64,000 bases of DNA, taken from Cyclobacteriaceae bacterium. GTDB taxonomy: Bacteria > Bacteroidota > Bacteroidia > Cytophagales > Cyclobacteriaceae. Under the pieces are notes generated by a model. That model made no database searches, was not told the origin of the DNA, and was given only the letters and a program-made list of their open reading frames with translations. The DNA is taken from positions 248,001 to 312,000 of the forward strand of contig JANQEU010000045.1 of NCBI GenBank assembly GCA_028278225.1, in the 5' to 3' direction. The position numbers and the translations under genes were made by a program. This document shows, piece by piece, positions 51,959 through 61,774 of this stretch (position 1 is the first letter of the stretch; the number at the start of each line of letters is the position of its first letter).

Positions 51959-54838
51959 TTAGATCCCCCGACCGCAGATTTCCTTGTAAGCGCAAAATCT
52001 GCATTTCTTTTCATCACTGATCTGATCAAACGGGATATCCGGGTTCCAGATCTCAGTCAGCAATTGACTCAAAATATACTCAAATTGGGCCAGGAACTGA
52101 CGGAACTCCGATACGTCAGTAGCCGGCGATCTGGGTTCCTTTTGAATAATCTGCCAATTGAAATTTTCGTCAAACAGATCCCTGCTGTTAAACAATCCGG
52201 GCTCTATCTGATCGTAAGCTCCATTGTAGGTGTTCATAAAGAGATAACTGTAAAAGAAGACCTGGAAAACAGCTTTATTCCGTTTGTCGTTTTCCCTGTC
52301 TATCAAAGATTCGACATTGGCGAATTCCCTTTTGTCCTTTCCTGTCTTATAATCTATCACCCTGATCTTACCCTGTTTGAGATCTATGCGGTCTATTTTT
52401 CCTTTGAGGCCAACCAGTATCTTGCGCCCGTTTGATTCAACCGGATAATCAAGGGTATACCCATCCTTGGTGCTTGTTTCCAGCCCAATGATCTTAAAAG
52501 GGGCATATTGCCTGTCAAATTTCAATATCTTCAAAGCAGTTTTTCTGATGATCTCCGCGGCTATGATATTGCGTCCTTCAAGTTTAAATTTCTTTTCATT
52601 CTTGACTTTGTAATGTGAAATGAAGGCCTTGTTGATCGCACCGTCTATGCCTCCTTCCAGCCAGAAAAAGTCATTGGGCTCGATAATGTCCCGCTTTTGT
52701 TTTTTGATGAACTGACTGTACAGGATCTCCATGGTATCATGCAGAATATTTCCGAATACCATTGGATCAAGTTCCTCCTGCAACTCATCAGGCTCATAAA
52801 GCTCAAGTATATACCTGAAGTAAAACCTTAACCTACAATATAAATAGGTATCTAAAGCTGAAGGGGTTAGCCTTGGCGTCCACTCGCCGGCTTTGACCAG
52901 GAAACGATTCAGTTTATCCAGGACCTGTTCCGTCTTGTCCACAATTATGGCCTGAGGAGGAGTTACTTTGATCGGATTAGCCAGGATCCTTTTTTTGATC
53001 TTGTGGCCCGACTCAAATTCCAACTGTTGCACCAGGCGGCTGAGTTCTCCGTTCACATTGAATTCAGAGACGGTATTATAAAAGAAATGCACCCTTTTTG
53101 CCCGCTGAAGCAACCGGTAGAAGAGGTACGAATATATGGCGTCCTGATGTTCGAAAACCGGAAGCTGAAATGCCTTTCTGATATTGTACGGAACAAAGGA
53201 ACCTCTTTTGGGAGGAGCAGGCCATGAACCCTCATTCATGTTCAGAATGAACACATTCTCAAAATCCAGGTTCCTGGTTTCTAAAATTCCCATGATCTGA
53301 ATGCCATTCAAAGGCTCGCCGGTAAAAGGGACTTTCAGACTGTTTGAAAGCCGTTTGAAAAGCTTTAAGAGGAAATCGTAGCCGAGTTGGTGTGCCCGCT
53401 CTCCCATCATGTCCCTCAGTTTACTCACATGCTCGTAGAACCTGGCAATAAACTCCACTTCCATTTCACCGCCAACATCCTTTCGATCCTTGTGAAGTTG
53501 AGAAAGGATCTCCATCAGATATGCCAGTGGTTGTTCAGGTTTACTGAAGATCAGTTCCAATACTTCCGGCTTTTGGGGAAGTTCATCCTGATACAAAAAA
53601 ATAAGATTACGTTTTTTGATCTCTCCGAGTAACGAATGTATCCCCGATCCGGCATTGGATTGCAGCAGCGGATGTTCCAGGATCTCTACTACAGGTTTAT
53701 GATAGAATGATGATCCGTGGACAAGATTTTCCCTCCTGGTAGACTGAAGCCGTAGCAGACTTTCGATCAGACTGTAGATGGTCGTATCCTTCAGCGGGTA
53801 ACCCATCGTAATGTTTACATTCTCTACGGCCTCGGGAAGCGCATGTAAAACCGGGAACAACATGTACTCCTGGGGTAGTACCACTACTGTTTTTTCAGGA
53901 GAATATTCCTCGGATCGTGTAAGTTCGGACAATACTTCGGCCATGGCTTTTGCCTGACCGACCTCAAGGGAGACCCCGGTTGCAGTGAAGCCTTTTCCCT
54001 GATTTAGCCATGATGGCGGCTCCTCCGGGAAGGATTTACCCAGTATGGTATCATTCCGGTAACCCCTTAGAAAGGTGCCCGCCTCCTGGCTGGTATCATT
54101 CATGTAGTAACCATCGATGTCCCACACCAATTCGGCATTCCGCTCCTTTACGTAGTACTTAATGATCGCTTCCTCAACATGAGTAAGGGCATTGAAACCG
54201 GCAAAAATCAATGACAGATCAGTAGGGTGGTCACCCGCTTCCAGTTCCTTTAAAAACTCACGGTAGATAAGGCCACCATATCCCTTCCCTTTCGCAATAA
54301 GTTTCGACCTGTAATCATGATATACCGGTTTGAGTATCTTCCAGGTTTCGAGGAAAGCTTTTTGCGTCTTCGATGTATCCGGAAAGAATGTAAGCCAGAA
54401 GGACTGAATGATGCTTTTCTCCTCATCGTCCAAAAAGTAGAATGCCTCATCCAGTTCCTTTTGGGTTTTGATGCTCGTGAAAAGCCGGTCGGCATCGACC
54501 ATATATTGATCTATTTCTTCAAAATCCCGAAGGATCATCTCACCCCAGAAGAAGAACTTGTCAAAGGGCTCTTCCCTGTTGGGATATTGTTTGTAAGACT
54601 CATAAAGCAGGAAAACAGCTTCCAGCGTTTCAATTTTCCGAAGTGACGATTGCGCCAGAATGAAATCCTCAAAGCTGGCAATCCTCGGCATCCAGACAGG
54701 CTTGTCAATCAATTTACCCAGCTCATTCCGGAAAAACAGCCCGGCACGTCTGTTTGGGAAAATAACACTGACCTCATCCAGGTGACCATGGTGGTCCTGA
54801 TAGATCTTATCAACAATTTCACGGATAAAGGTGGTCAT
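51959..54838 (-). CDS. AddB-like PD-(D/E)XK nuclease with degenerate helicase and Fe-S cluster
   Basis: 959 residues. The N-terminus (VSVIFPNRRAGLFFRNEL) is a helicase-like motif without a working P-loop. Helicase-like middle domains follow, then the RecB-type nuclease: VGLKGKIDRIDLKQGKIRVIDYKTGK, with Asp, and Lys in the PD-(D/E)XK pattern. Cys residues C in YLYCRLRF and the three near the C-terminus (CRFCAYKEIC) form the usual Fe-S staple. It should process DNA double-strand ends for recombination in partnership with an AddA-like helicase/nuclease, which is not in the window. Here it stands alone. Confidence 0.87.
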   Translation of the reverse strand: MTTFIREIVDKIYQDHHGHLDEVSVIFPNRRAGLFFRNELGKLIDKPVWMPRIASFEDFILAQSSLRKIETLEAVFLLYESYKQYPNREEPFDKFFFWGEMILRDFEEIDQYMVDADRLFTSIKTQKELDEAFYFLDDEEKSIIQSFWLTFFPDTSKTQKAFLETWKILKPVYHDYRSKLIAKGKGYGGLIYREFLKELEAGDHPTDLSLIFAGFNALTHVEEAIIKYYVKERNAELVWDIDGYYMNDTSQEAGTFLRGYRNDTILGKSFPEEPPSWLNQGKGFTATGVSLEVGQAKAMAEVLSELTRSEEYSPEKTVVVLPQEYMLFPVLHALPEAVENVNITMGYPLKDTTIYSLIESLLRLQSTRRENLVHGSSFYHKPVVEILEHPLLQSNAGSGIHSLLGEIKKRNLIFLYQDELPQKPEVLELIFSKPEQPLAYLMEILSQLHKDRKDVGGEMEVEFIARFYEHVSKLRDMMGERAHQLGYDFLLKLFKRLSNSLKVPFTGEPLNGIQIMGILETRNLDFENVFILNMNEGSWPAPPKRGSFVPYNIRKAFQLPVFEHQDAIYSYLFYRLLQRAKRVHFFYNTVSEFNVNGELSRLVQQLEFESGHKIKKRILANPIKVTPPQAIIVDKTEQVLDKLNRFLVKAGEWTPRLTPSALDTYLYCRLRFYFRYILELYEPDELQEELDPMVFGNILHDTMEILYSQFIKKQKRDIIEPNDFFWLEGGIDGAINKAFISHYKVKNEKKFKLEGRNIIAAEIIRKTALKILKFDRQYAPFKIIGLETSTKDGYTLDYPVESNGRKILVGLKGKIDRIDLKQGKIRVIDYKTGKDKREFANVESLIDRENDKRNKAVFQVFFYSYLFMNTYNGAYDQIEPGLFNSRDLFDENFNWQIIQKEPRSPATDVSEFRQFLAQFEYILSQLLTEIWNPDIPFDQISDEKKCRFCAYKEICGRGI

Positions 54839-54969
54839 GGATAACCATGCTAACTTATTGGATATTTTTATTGATGAAAAAAGGAAATAAAAAAATAAAT
54901 TGTATGGTCCAATCTCAATCCACCCAATCGTCTATAGGTTGATTTTTTTTTAACAAAACAAAAGTTAAG

Positions 54970-55317
54970 ATGAAGGAATTTATGCTATTGTTTAGAAACC
55001 TGGCTCCCGTAGAAGCCTATAGTTCATCCCCGGAGGAAATGCAGGAAACCATTCCGAAGTGGCAGAAATGGATGAAAGAGCTCGCTGAAGACGGACGTTT
55101 TGTGTCTACCGCCCCACTTGAGAGAGAGGGCACTTTTCTCACAAAAGAAACTGCCACGGACGGACCATACGCTGAAGTGAAAGAAGTGGTCCTTGGTTAC
55201 CTTGTATTTAAAGCAAAGGACATGGCGGAAGCCACTGAGATCGGGAGGCAATGCCCCATCCTTGAAGACGGCGGTGGTTCTGTCGAGGTCAGACAGGTGG
55301 CGAATTTTGAAATGTAA
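54970..55317 (+). CDS. YciI/DGPF-family protein
   Basis: 115 residues with the DGPF motif in ATDGPYAEVKEVVLGYLVF, KEFMLLFRN at the N-terminus and GGSVEVRQVANFEM at the end. It is a ferredoxin-like small protein of unknown enzymology. The stop codon (TAA) is followed immediately by the ATG of the ECF sigma factor. DGPF proteins are the usual genetic partners of ECF42-type sigma factors, so the pair is one regulatory unit. Confidence 0.87.
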   Translation: MKEFMLLFRNLAPVEAYSSSPEEMQETIPKWQKWMKELAEDGRFVSTAPLEREGTFLTKETATDGPYAEVKEVVLGYLVFKAKDMAEATEIGRQCPILEDGGGSVEVRQVANFEM

Positions 55318-56589
55318 ATGGCCGGAAGCGCCAACGAAAACCAAATTGTTGATCATCTTTTCCGGCACGAGTCGGGAAGGATGGTTGCCGCTTTGACGAA
55401 ACTTTTTGGTTTTGACCGGCTGGAAATTGCGGAAGACCTCATCCAGGATACTTTCATACAGGCTGTCGAGTCGTGGAAGGTAAAAGGGACGCCCGACAAC
55501 CCCCAGGGATGGTTGTACAGGGTGGCCAAGAACAAAGCCACAGATTATGTCCGGAGGCAGCAAACAAAAAGAAAGATCGATGAGCAGCTCAAGACGGCCA
55601 TACCTGTCGACTATTCCATAACCGCTCACCTGGAGCAGGCTTTTCAGTCAATAGATGACAGCCAGCTTCAGATGCTTTTTGCCGTTTGTCATCCAAGTGT
55701 TCCGAAAGAAGCGCGAATTGCACTGGCCCTTAAAACCCTGGGCGGATTCAGCATCCAGGAAATCGCCAATGCTTTTCTGACCAATAAGGAAACTATCAAT
55801 AAACGGCTCTATCGCGCCAAAGAGAAAATCAGGAAAGAGAGAATCGAACTGGAATTTCCGCATGAGTCCAGGTTGAAGGACCGGCTGGAAAGTGTGCTTG
55901 AAACCATTTATCTCCTATTCAATGAAGGATATTATTCCAGGAGCAACGAGTCCGTCCTCAGGAAAGATCTGTGTCTTGAGGCCATGAGATTGGCTTTGCT
56001 TCTGCTTCAATCTGAAATTACTTCTCAAACAGATACAGATCTCAATGCATTAATGGCTTTGATGTGTTTCCATGCCTCCCGGTTTGAAAGCAGGATCGGG
56101 GAAGGGGGAGAAATGATACCCTGGAGCCAGCAGGATCAGACAAAGTGGAATGCCGAACTCATCAATCGCGGCACTTATTATCTCAGGCTAACCAATCCGG
56201 ACAACTTCAATTCGCGATACCAGGTAGAAGCCGGGATCGCATATTATCATACACATCCCGAATCGAAAGAAAAATGGGAGGGGCTACTAAGCCTGTACAA
56301 TCGACTGGCCAGACTCACCTCTAATCCGATGGTGCTGCTCAACCAGGCCTACGTGATCAGTAAAGTGAAAACACCTTATGACGCCATCGACTTTATCGAC
56401 AGCATAGATATGATCAAAGGACATTATCTCTATTACGCGCTGAGAGGGGAACTTTTGATGGAAATCAACAAAGTAGAGGCGCGAAACGATCTGCAAAAAG
56501 CTCATGAGCTCGCTCCGTTAAAAGCCGAAAAAAAAGTTTTGAAGAGCAAAATTGAAAAAATAGACAAGTCAGGGTCAAAACACCATTGA
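55318..56589 (+). CDS. ECF sigma factor of ECF42 type with C-terminal helical extension
   Basis: 423 residues. Sigma-2 region (residues about 10-80, FGFDRLEIAEDLIQDTFI with WLYRVAKNKATDYVRR) and sigma-4 (about 120-185, ALALKTLGGFSIQEIANAF) are followed by an extension of roughly 230 residues. That extension starts with FNEGYYSRSNESVLRK, has repeats of helices like a TPR (AGIAYYHTHPESKEKWEGLLSLYNRL, VMLLNQAYVI, YYALRGELLMEIN) and ends basic. ECF42 factors are controlled through the C-terminal domain, not a membrane anti-sigma factor. Target promoters are unknown; the DGPF gene upstream is usually controlled by it. Confidence 0.9.
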   Translation: MAGSANENQIVDHLFRHESGRMVAALTKLFGFDRLEIAEDLIQDTFIQAVESWKVKGTPDNPQGWLYRVAKNKATDYVRRQQTKRKIDEQLKTAIPVDYSITAHLEQAFQSIDDSQLQMLFAVCHPSVPKEARIALALKTLGGFSIQEIANAFLTNKETINKRLYRAKEKIRKERIELEFPHESRLKDRLESVLETIYLLFNEGYYSRSNESVLRKDLCLEAMRLALLLLQSEITSQTDTDLNALMALMCFHASRFESRIGEGGEMIPWSQQDQTKWNAELINRGTYYLRLTNPDNFNSRYQVEAGIAYYHTHPESKEKWEGLLSLYNRLARLTSNPMVLLNQAYVISKVKTPYDAIDFIDSIDMIKGHYLYYALRGELLMEINKVEARNDLQKAHELAPLKAEKKVLKSKIEKIDKSGSKHH

Positions 56590-56717
56590 TAATTCGTCCT
56601 GAACTCGCCAAAACCTCCCTTACTGTTGTAACCAAACACACATACGGCAGTAAGTTGAACTGTAAACTTTAATGATTTCTCAGATTGATGGACAATAACC
56701 GATTTACCGGCTTGAAA

Positions 56718-57674
56718 ATGAACATCTGCACGTGTTTCATTCTGCTTGCATTTGTAAGTTGTGATAGTTTCCGGAAGGAAGCCGAGCCTGACAATGAATC
56801 CCAAAACAACTATGCAGTCATGGTCAGGCTTTGCTTGGAGGACAACAAGATATCTACCGAATGGAAAAAGGCCCTTACAAGAAGGCATAGTAAACAATTC
56901 CTGGATTCCCTGTCACAGGTGAAAAGGCCGCTGACCGATGAAGAAAATAAATGGTACGAACTGATCACTTCCAGAGCGGAATATTGGAACCAATTGAAGG
57001 ATTCCCTGAGAGTACCCTTCGGTGACATCTATATCAATGACTCAACCTATGTTTTTCTGGGATACCTGGGTAGTAATGACGGTTTCACCTATCAATATCA
57101 GACGGTCTGTTTTGATCTCACCGCCCTGCAAAAAACATATGGTTCGGCAAATGATCCGGTGAACACCAACCGAATAGACAGACTATTTGCCCATGAGTAT
57201 ACACATCTGCTGTCAAAGGAATGGGCGAGGCAAAATGAATTAAAACTCAATAACTACCAGGACAGTATTTTGTGGGAATGCATTTATGAAGGGATTGGCA
57301 TGTATAGATCCATGTCGGCGCGATGGTTCCCTGTTGGAGACTCATTATCGGAGATTTCAGCCCGTACATTTGAAACTTTATATCCAACTTTTTCCGAGCG
57401 CCTCACCACAATTATGACCGCAGAACAACTTTCGGATTCCGACAAAGAAAGATTGCACAAAAGACTTTCGCATGGACCTATGACTCAGAAATGGGGAGCA
57501 CTCCCTGTGGGCGTGTGGCTGGCGATGGAGGCAAAGGGGAATGATATGAATCTCAGAAAATGGGTTGAAAAAGGTCCGGATGCTATCATCCCTTTAGGAA
57601 GTAAATACCTGACAGGAGAAAGTAAGATCAGGTTTGATAGTGTATTTGGAGAAACCCAGGCAGAGAAAAGATAA
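56718..57674 (+). CDS. Zinc-peptidase-like lipoprotein (DUF2268-like)
   Basis: 318 residues from ATG 56718, giving a lipobox (FVSC, Cys15). His-Glu-x-x-His occurs as AHEYTH at about residues 168-172, and the downstream Glu of CIYEGIGMY is a plausible third ligand, as in gluzincins. The acidic/aromatic character around SMSARWFPVGDSL fits a peptidase. Substrate and activity are not known. It lies about 240 bp before the fourth permease, which is a weak association. Confidence 0.72.
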   Translation: MNICTCFILLAFVSCDSFRKEAEPDNESQNNYAVMVRLCLEDNKISTEWKKALTRRHSKQFLDSLSQVKRPLTDEENKWYELITSRAEYWNQLKDSLRVPFGDIYINDSTYVFLGYLGSNDGFTYQYQTVCFDLTALQKTYGSANDPVNTNRIDRLFAHEYTHLLSKEWARQNELKLNNYQDSILWECIYEGIGMYRSMSARWFPVGDSLSEISARTFETLYPTFSERLTTIMTAEQLSDSDKERLHKRLSHGPMTQKWGALPVGVWLAMEAKGNDMNLRKWVEKGPDAIIPLGSKYLTGESKIRFDSVFGETQAEKR

Positions 57675-57826
57675 GAAGACACAGTACTTCCCGGTTTCAT
57701 TGATCCACTATTGGCCATCGCATTCAGGTGACCGGCTTCAGGTAAAAAATAAATCTTTCTCACAGCAGGTGAGATGCAACTTTCGGAACGTTTCAGGCAT
57801 CTAATATTAGGTCAACTCAAAATAAC

Positions 57827-60190
57827 ATGTTCCGGAACTACTTCAAAACCTCCCTGCGAAACCTGATCAAGAACCCATTATCATCCGTCATCAACGTACT
57901 TGGCCTTGCGGCTGCAATCGGTTGTTGCATGGTGGTATATGCCTATCTGACTATGGAATTCACAGCCGAGGATCAGCATCTGAAAGCAGACAGGATCTTC
58001 ATGGTAAAAAGCCTGGTGGACCGGGATGGAGAAGCTGAATGGTTCGGGATATCACCTACACCGATCGGCCTTAGCCTCAAGCAGGATTTTCCCCAGATCA
58101 GTAAAATGTGCAGGATCGAAGATCGCAATGTTGTGGTCAAGCGGGAACAAAATGTATTCCAGGAGTGGACACGCATGGTAGACCCTGAGTTCCTTGAAAT
58201 GTTCGATTTTAATATGATCCGGGGCAATGCTTCCCCCCTGGAGGATCGGGGAAATGTCATCATCAATGAGAAGATGGTGAAAAAATACTTCGGAGATGAA
58301 AACCCATTAGGACAAACCGTCAACATGCGTTTTCCTGGAAGTAAGAATATCCCTCTGAAAGTCACCGGGGTAGTCAGAATTGAACCGATGAGTACCAGCT
58401 TTGAATTCGACTTTCTTACCAATTTCAGTTTACTGGAAATCGCAGATCCGGATTTTAGCGAAACGGACTGGTCCGAAAATATCAACGGCACTTTCATTTT
58501 GATGGATGACCCCAAGGACATAGAAACTATCACCGGAAACATCAGGGCATACAGCGAACTCACTAACAGCGTGCAAAAAGACTTTGATTTCATGGACTTT
58601 GATTTTGAGCCAGTTGCCACGCTTTATGAGCGATCCCATGACATCCGGTGGGACATATCCCGGCAGGCAGATGTCGAAGGGCAGTGGATACTGTCGGTCA
58701 TAGCGATCCTCATGCTGGCTCTGGCCTGTCTCAATTACTTGAACATCGCCATTTCTTCGGCAGTGAAGCGCCTGAAGGAAATAGGGATCCGGAAAGTGAT
58801 TGGAGCCAGTCGCCAGCGACTTATACTTCAGTTTATGGTGGAGAATATTCTACTTGCCTTTATAGCCCTTGTTATGGGAATTATTTTAGGCGGGACGTTT
58901 TTTCTTCCCGGACTGAACAATGTTTTTGCGATCGAGATGGGGCTGGATGTGCTGGATCCTGTATTCTTTGTCTTTATTATAGCGTTGCTTTTACTGACTG
59001 CCATCTCATCGGGCGCGTATCCGGCCATGTACATTTCAAGTTTCCAGGTGGTTTCGATCCTGAAAGGAAAATTGATTTTTGGAAGGAAAAATTTGTTGTC
59101 CAGGATCTTCCTTTCCTTTCAGTTTGTCATTGCCTGCCTTGCTGTTGTTTGCGGGGTTTTGTTCACCCTCAATACCAACTATCAGATGGAACGGCCATGG
59201 GGTTATGAACAGAAATCTGCGATGATGGTGCGGGTAGAGAATAGCAATGACCTCTTGCAATTGAAAAATCACCTCAGTCAAAATACCGACATTCTTTCGA
59301 TGTCTATGAGCGCCCACCACCTCGGGGTCCGCGTTTCGTCGACGGTAGTGGAATTTCCCGACCGTAAACTGGAAGGAAGACGGCTGGATATTGACGCGGA
59401 TTACATCGGAACCATGAAATTGCAGATCATGGAAGGCAGGGATTTTAGAAAAAACTTTGAATCGGATCGCAACTCCGTACTGGTTAACGAAACCTTTGCC
59501 AGGACAATGGAATGGGAGGATCCAATTGACAAAACTTTCAGATATGACAGCATTCAATACAGGGTTATCGGCCTCTTAAAAGATTTTCATTTTTACAGTT
59601 TCTGGAATGAGATAGAACCGACTTTCCTGAGACTGGGTCCCGAGGAAGAATTCAGGTACCTCGCAATCCGTACCCACGAAGGCAAACTCACGGAAGTTTT
59701 TGAAGAGGTCGAGACAACCTGGGCGACCATGTTTCCCGATATTCCCTTCAATGGCGATTATCAATCACAACTGTTCGACAATTTTTTCCGGAACATCAAC
59801 GGTCATAAAGTTCTAATGCTATCTGTGGCGATAATAGCGACACTTATGACCTGCCTTGGTTTATATGGTCTTGTTTCCTTAAATGTATCCGGCCGCCTGA
59901 GGGAGTTCAGCATTCGAAAGGTGCTTGGGGCCGATATCATAGCAATGAGCAAGGCGGTAGGATCACATTTCATCGTATTCCTCATGATTGCCATTATCGT
60001 TGGAGGTCCGTTAAGTTACATCACCATCAATGGCCTGTTTGAAATGATCTATGAGTGGCCAATGCCCATTTCTGCTTTACATATCATCGGTTCATTGATA
60101 TTGATTGTCCTTGTGGTGGTCCTTACCATCAGCTCGCAATTATTTAAAGTAATAAGAGCCAACCCGACAGAAGGCCTGAGAGTGGAATAA
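57827..60190 (+). CDS. MacB/FtsX-type ABC permease without prefix domain
   Basis: 787 residues starting MFRNYFKTSLRNLIKNP, directly at the membrane-permease domain. First helix about 20-42, MacB-like periplasmic core about 45-280, FtsX block about 290-440 (NYLNIAISSAVKRLKEIGIR), a second periplasmic segment about 460-640, and a second FtsX block ending GRLREFSIRKVLGADI. No adjacent PadR or ATPase. Compared with the other three permeases here it is the most diverged, so separate descent or a distinct substrate is likely. Confidence 0.88.
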   Translation: MFRNYFKTSLRNLIKNPLSSVINVLGLAAAIGCCMVVYAYLTMEFTAEDQHLKADRIFMVKSLVDRDGEAEWFGISPTPIGLSLKQDFPQISKMCRIEDRNVVVKREQNVFQEWTRMVDPEFLEMFDFNMIRGNASPLEDRGNVIINEKMVKKYFGDENPLGQTVNMRFPGSKNIPLKVTGVVRIEPMSTSFEFDFLTNFSLLEIADPDFSETDWSENINGTFILMDDPKDIETITGNIRAYSELTNSVQKDFDFMDFDFEPVATLYERSHDIRWDISRQADVEGQWILSVIAILMLALACLNYLNIAISSAVKRLKEIGIRKVIGASRQRLILQFMVENILLAFIALVMGIILGGTFFLPGLNNVFAIEMGLDVLDPVFFVFIIALLLLTAISSGAYPAMYISSFQVVSILKGKLIFGRKNLLSRIFLSFQFVIACLAVVCGVLFTLNTNYQMERPWGYEQKSAMMVRVENSNDLLQLKNHLSQNTDILSMSMSAHHLGVRVSSTVVEFPDRKLEGRRLDIDADYIGTMKLQIMEGRDFRKNFESDRNSVLVNETFARTMEWEDPIDKTFRYDSIQYRVIGLLKDFHFYSFWNEIEPTFLRLGPEEEFRYLAIRTHEGKLTEVFEEVETTWATMFPDIPFNGDYQSQLFDNFFRNINGHKVLMLSVAIIATLMTCLGLYGLVSLNVSGRLREFSIRKVLGADIIAMSKAVGSHFIVFLMIAIIVGGPLSYITINGLFEMIYEWPMPISALHIIGSLILIVLVVVLTISSQLFKVIRANPTEGLRVE

Positions 60191-60388
60191 CCAAATATCC
60201 GGATGAAGTTTGGATTCATTTTCCGGAACACTGCTTTTTATTAATTCTGCAGATCAATTCAACAATAAATACATGGGTAATCATGTGTTCGTTTCCACTT
60301 TGAGGCACCTATCCTAAATCCGGACTAAGAGGGAGTACAATTACCGCCCGGTGAGATCGTTATAAGTGGAAAAAAACCGAGCAAGACC

Positions 60389-61699
60389 ATGAGAACCGGA
60401 ATTTTATTTACATCGTTTGCATTGCTGAGCTTTATCGTGCTGGGACATGAAGGTGGCCATGGTACACCCCTGAAAGAATGGACATTAGCCGCTAATGGCA
60501 AGAGCATCAAGGGTGATTTTGTAAAATATGAAAAGCAAAGTGTTTGGCTGATCGACGAAAATGGCGAAATACATCAATTTGATTTTTACGAATTTTCACC
60601 CAATGACCGAAAATACATACTTGCCAAACAACAAAGAATTGACTCCTTCAACCGAAAAGAACAAAATGATGTTGTTGACAGATCACTGGTCATTTCCAAA
60701 CGATCATTAGCAATCGCCGGATCACTTCTGATGCTTCTGTCCCTTATTCAGTATTTCAGACTGAAGCGAAATCTCTACCTGATTTGCGGGACCATGGGAA
60801 CCATGGTAATAACATTGATTGCCTGTGGCGATGATGACAAAGAAATTACTCCTTCAGGTATTCCCGGCAATGACATAACGTTCATGCAATCAATATTTGA
60901 AAAATTCTCCGGTGTCACAACAAGTTCCGATAATACCTACTTCTACGTTTCCTCGAATGGTTTGCCGGATCATAATATGATGGTTGGTATTACCAACTGG
61001 CAACAACAGGTCCCGATTGATCACAATTACACCGGAAGCAATAGCTGGGCGATCCCCATCCAACCCGAATTTTCCGGGGATCCGCTTTCTACACAGACTA
61101 ATTTACTAAAAGGAGCAGTGGCCATAGCGGCAAATGGAATACCTATTTTCAACCCTTTGAACAACCGGGGAGAGGATGCCAACGCAATAGGTGAACTTGA
61201 CCAATGGGGAGGACATTGTGGAAGAGCTGACGACTATCATTACCATTTACCACCGACCCATTTACAATCAGCCGTGGGTACCGGAAACCCGATAGCTTAT
61301 GCGGTAGATGGCTTTCCCGTCTATGGTCAAACCACTGACCAGTTGGATGAATATCTGGGAAAACAGAATTCTGATGGTTCTTATCAGTATCACACCGTAG
61401 ATCAATATCCCTACTTCATAGCCGGAATGCGCGGAATGGTAACATTGGACCCAAATACGACAGCACCCGAAAACCAGGTAATACCACAAGCTACCACCCA
61501 GGGGGTAAGACCGGCGCTAACTCCATTACAGGGAGCGGAAATAACAGGTTTCCAGTCCACGGGAACAAATGCGTATTCGCTGGTCTACGTGCTCAATTCA
61601 GAGACATACACGATCAACTACAACTGGGATAATAACGGGCTTTATACGTTCGAATTCGTAAGCCAGGACGGGACGACCACCGAAACTTATCAGAGATGA
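60389..61699 (+). CDS. YHYH-domain protein with an N-terminal membrane module
   Basis: 436 residues. The N-terminus holds a signal-like segment and a beta-rich domain of about 70 residues (GHGTPLKEWTLAANGKSIKG), then two membrane segments near 107-122 and 128-145. The second ends VITLIACGDDDKE, like an internal lipobox. The C-terminal 280 residues are the YHYH domain (FNPLNNRGEDANA, DDYHYHLPPTH and YAVDGFPVYGQ), known from secreted proteins of unknown chemistry. Fusion of a separate membrane gene to a lipoprotein gene is suggested, but the frame is continuous. No operon partner. Confidence 0.8.
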   Translation: MRTGILFTSFALLSFIVLGHEGGHGTPLKEWTLAANGKSIKGDFVKYEKQSVWLIDENGEIHQFDFYEFSPNDRKYILAKQQRIDSFNRKEQNDVVDRSLVISKRSLAIAGSLLMLLSLIQYFRLKRNLYLICGTMGTMVITLIACGDDDKEITPSGIPGNDITFMQSIFEKFSGVTTSSDNTYFYVSSNGLPDHNMMVGITNWQQQVPIDHNYTGSNSWAIPIQPEFSGDPLSTQTNLLKGAVAIAANGIPIFNPLNNRGEDANAIGELDQWGGHCGRADDYHYHLPPTHLQSAVGTGNPIAYAVDGFPVYGQTTDQLDEYLGKQNSDGSYQYHTVDQYPYFIAGMRGMVTLDPNTTAPENQVIPQATTQGVRPALTPLQGAEITGFQSTGTNAYSLVYVLNSETYTINYNWDNNGLYTFEFVSQDGTTTETYQR

Positions 61700-61774
61700 A
61701 AATAGTTTTTCCGGACAGCATGACCGGGTTTTAAGATGCCATTCAGAAATGCCGCAGATCCCGTATGTGCACCA

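Noticed and set aside
57973-58620. Long minus-strand frame inside the fourth permease
   Set aside because: It is antisense to a clearly coding gene, rich in Ser/Arg/Lys from the reverse complement, and lacks any fold pattern; a shadow.
58648-59557. Other plus- and minus-strand frames inside the fourth permease
   Set aside because: They overlap a coding frame with full family motifs and have Cys/His-rich compositions typical of off-frame translation.
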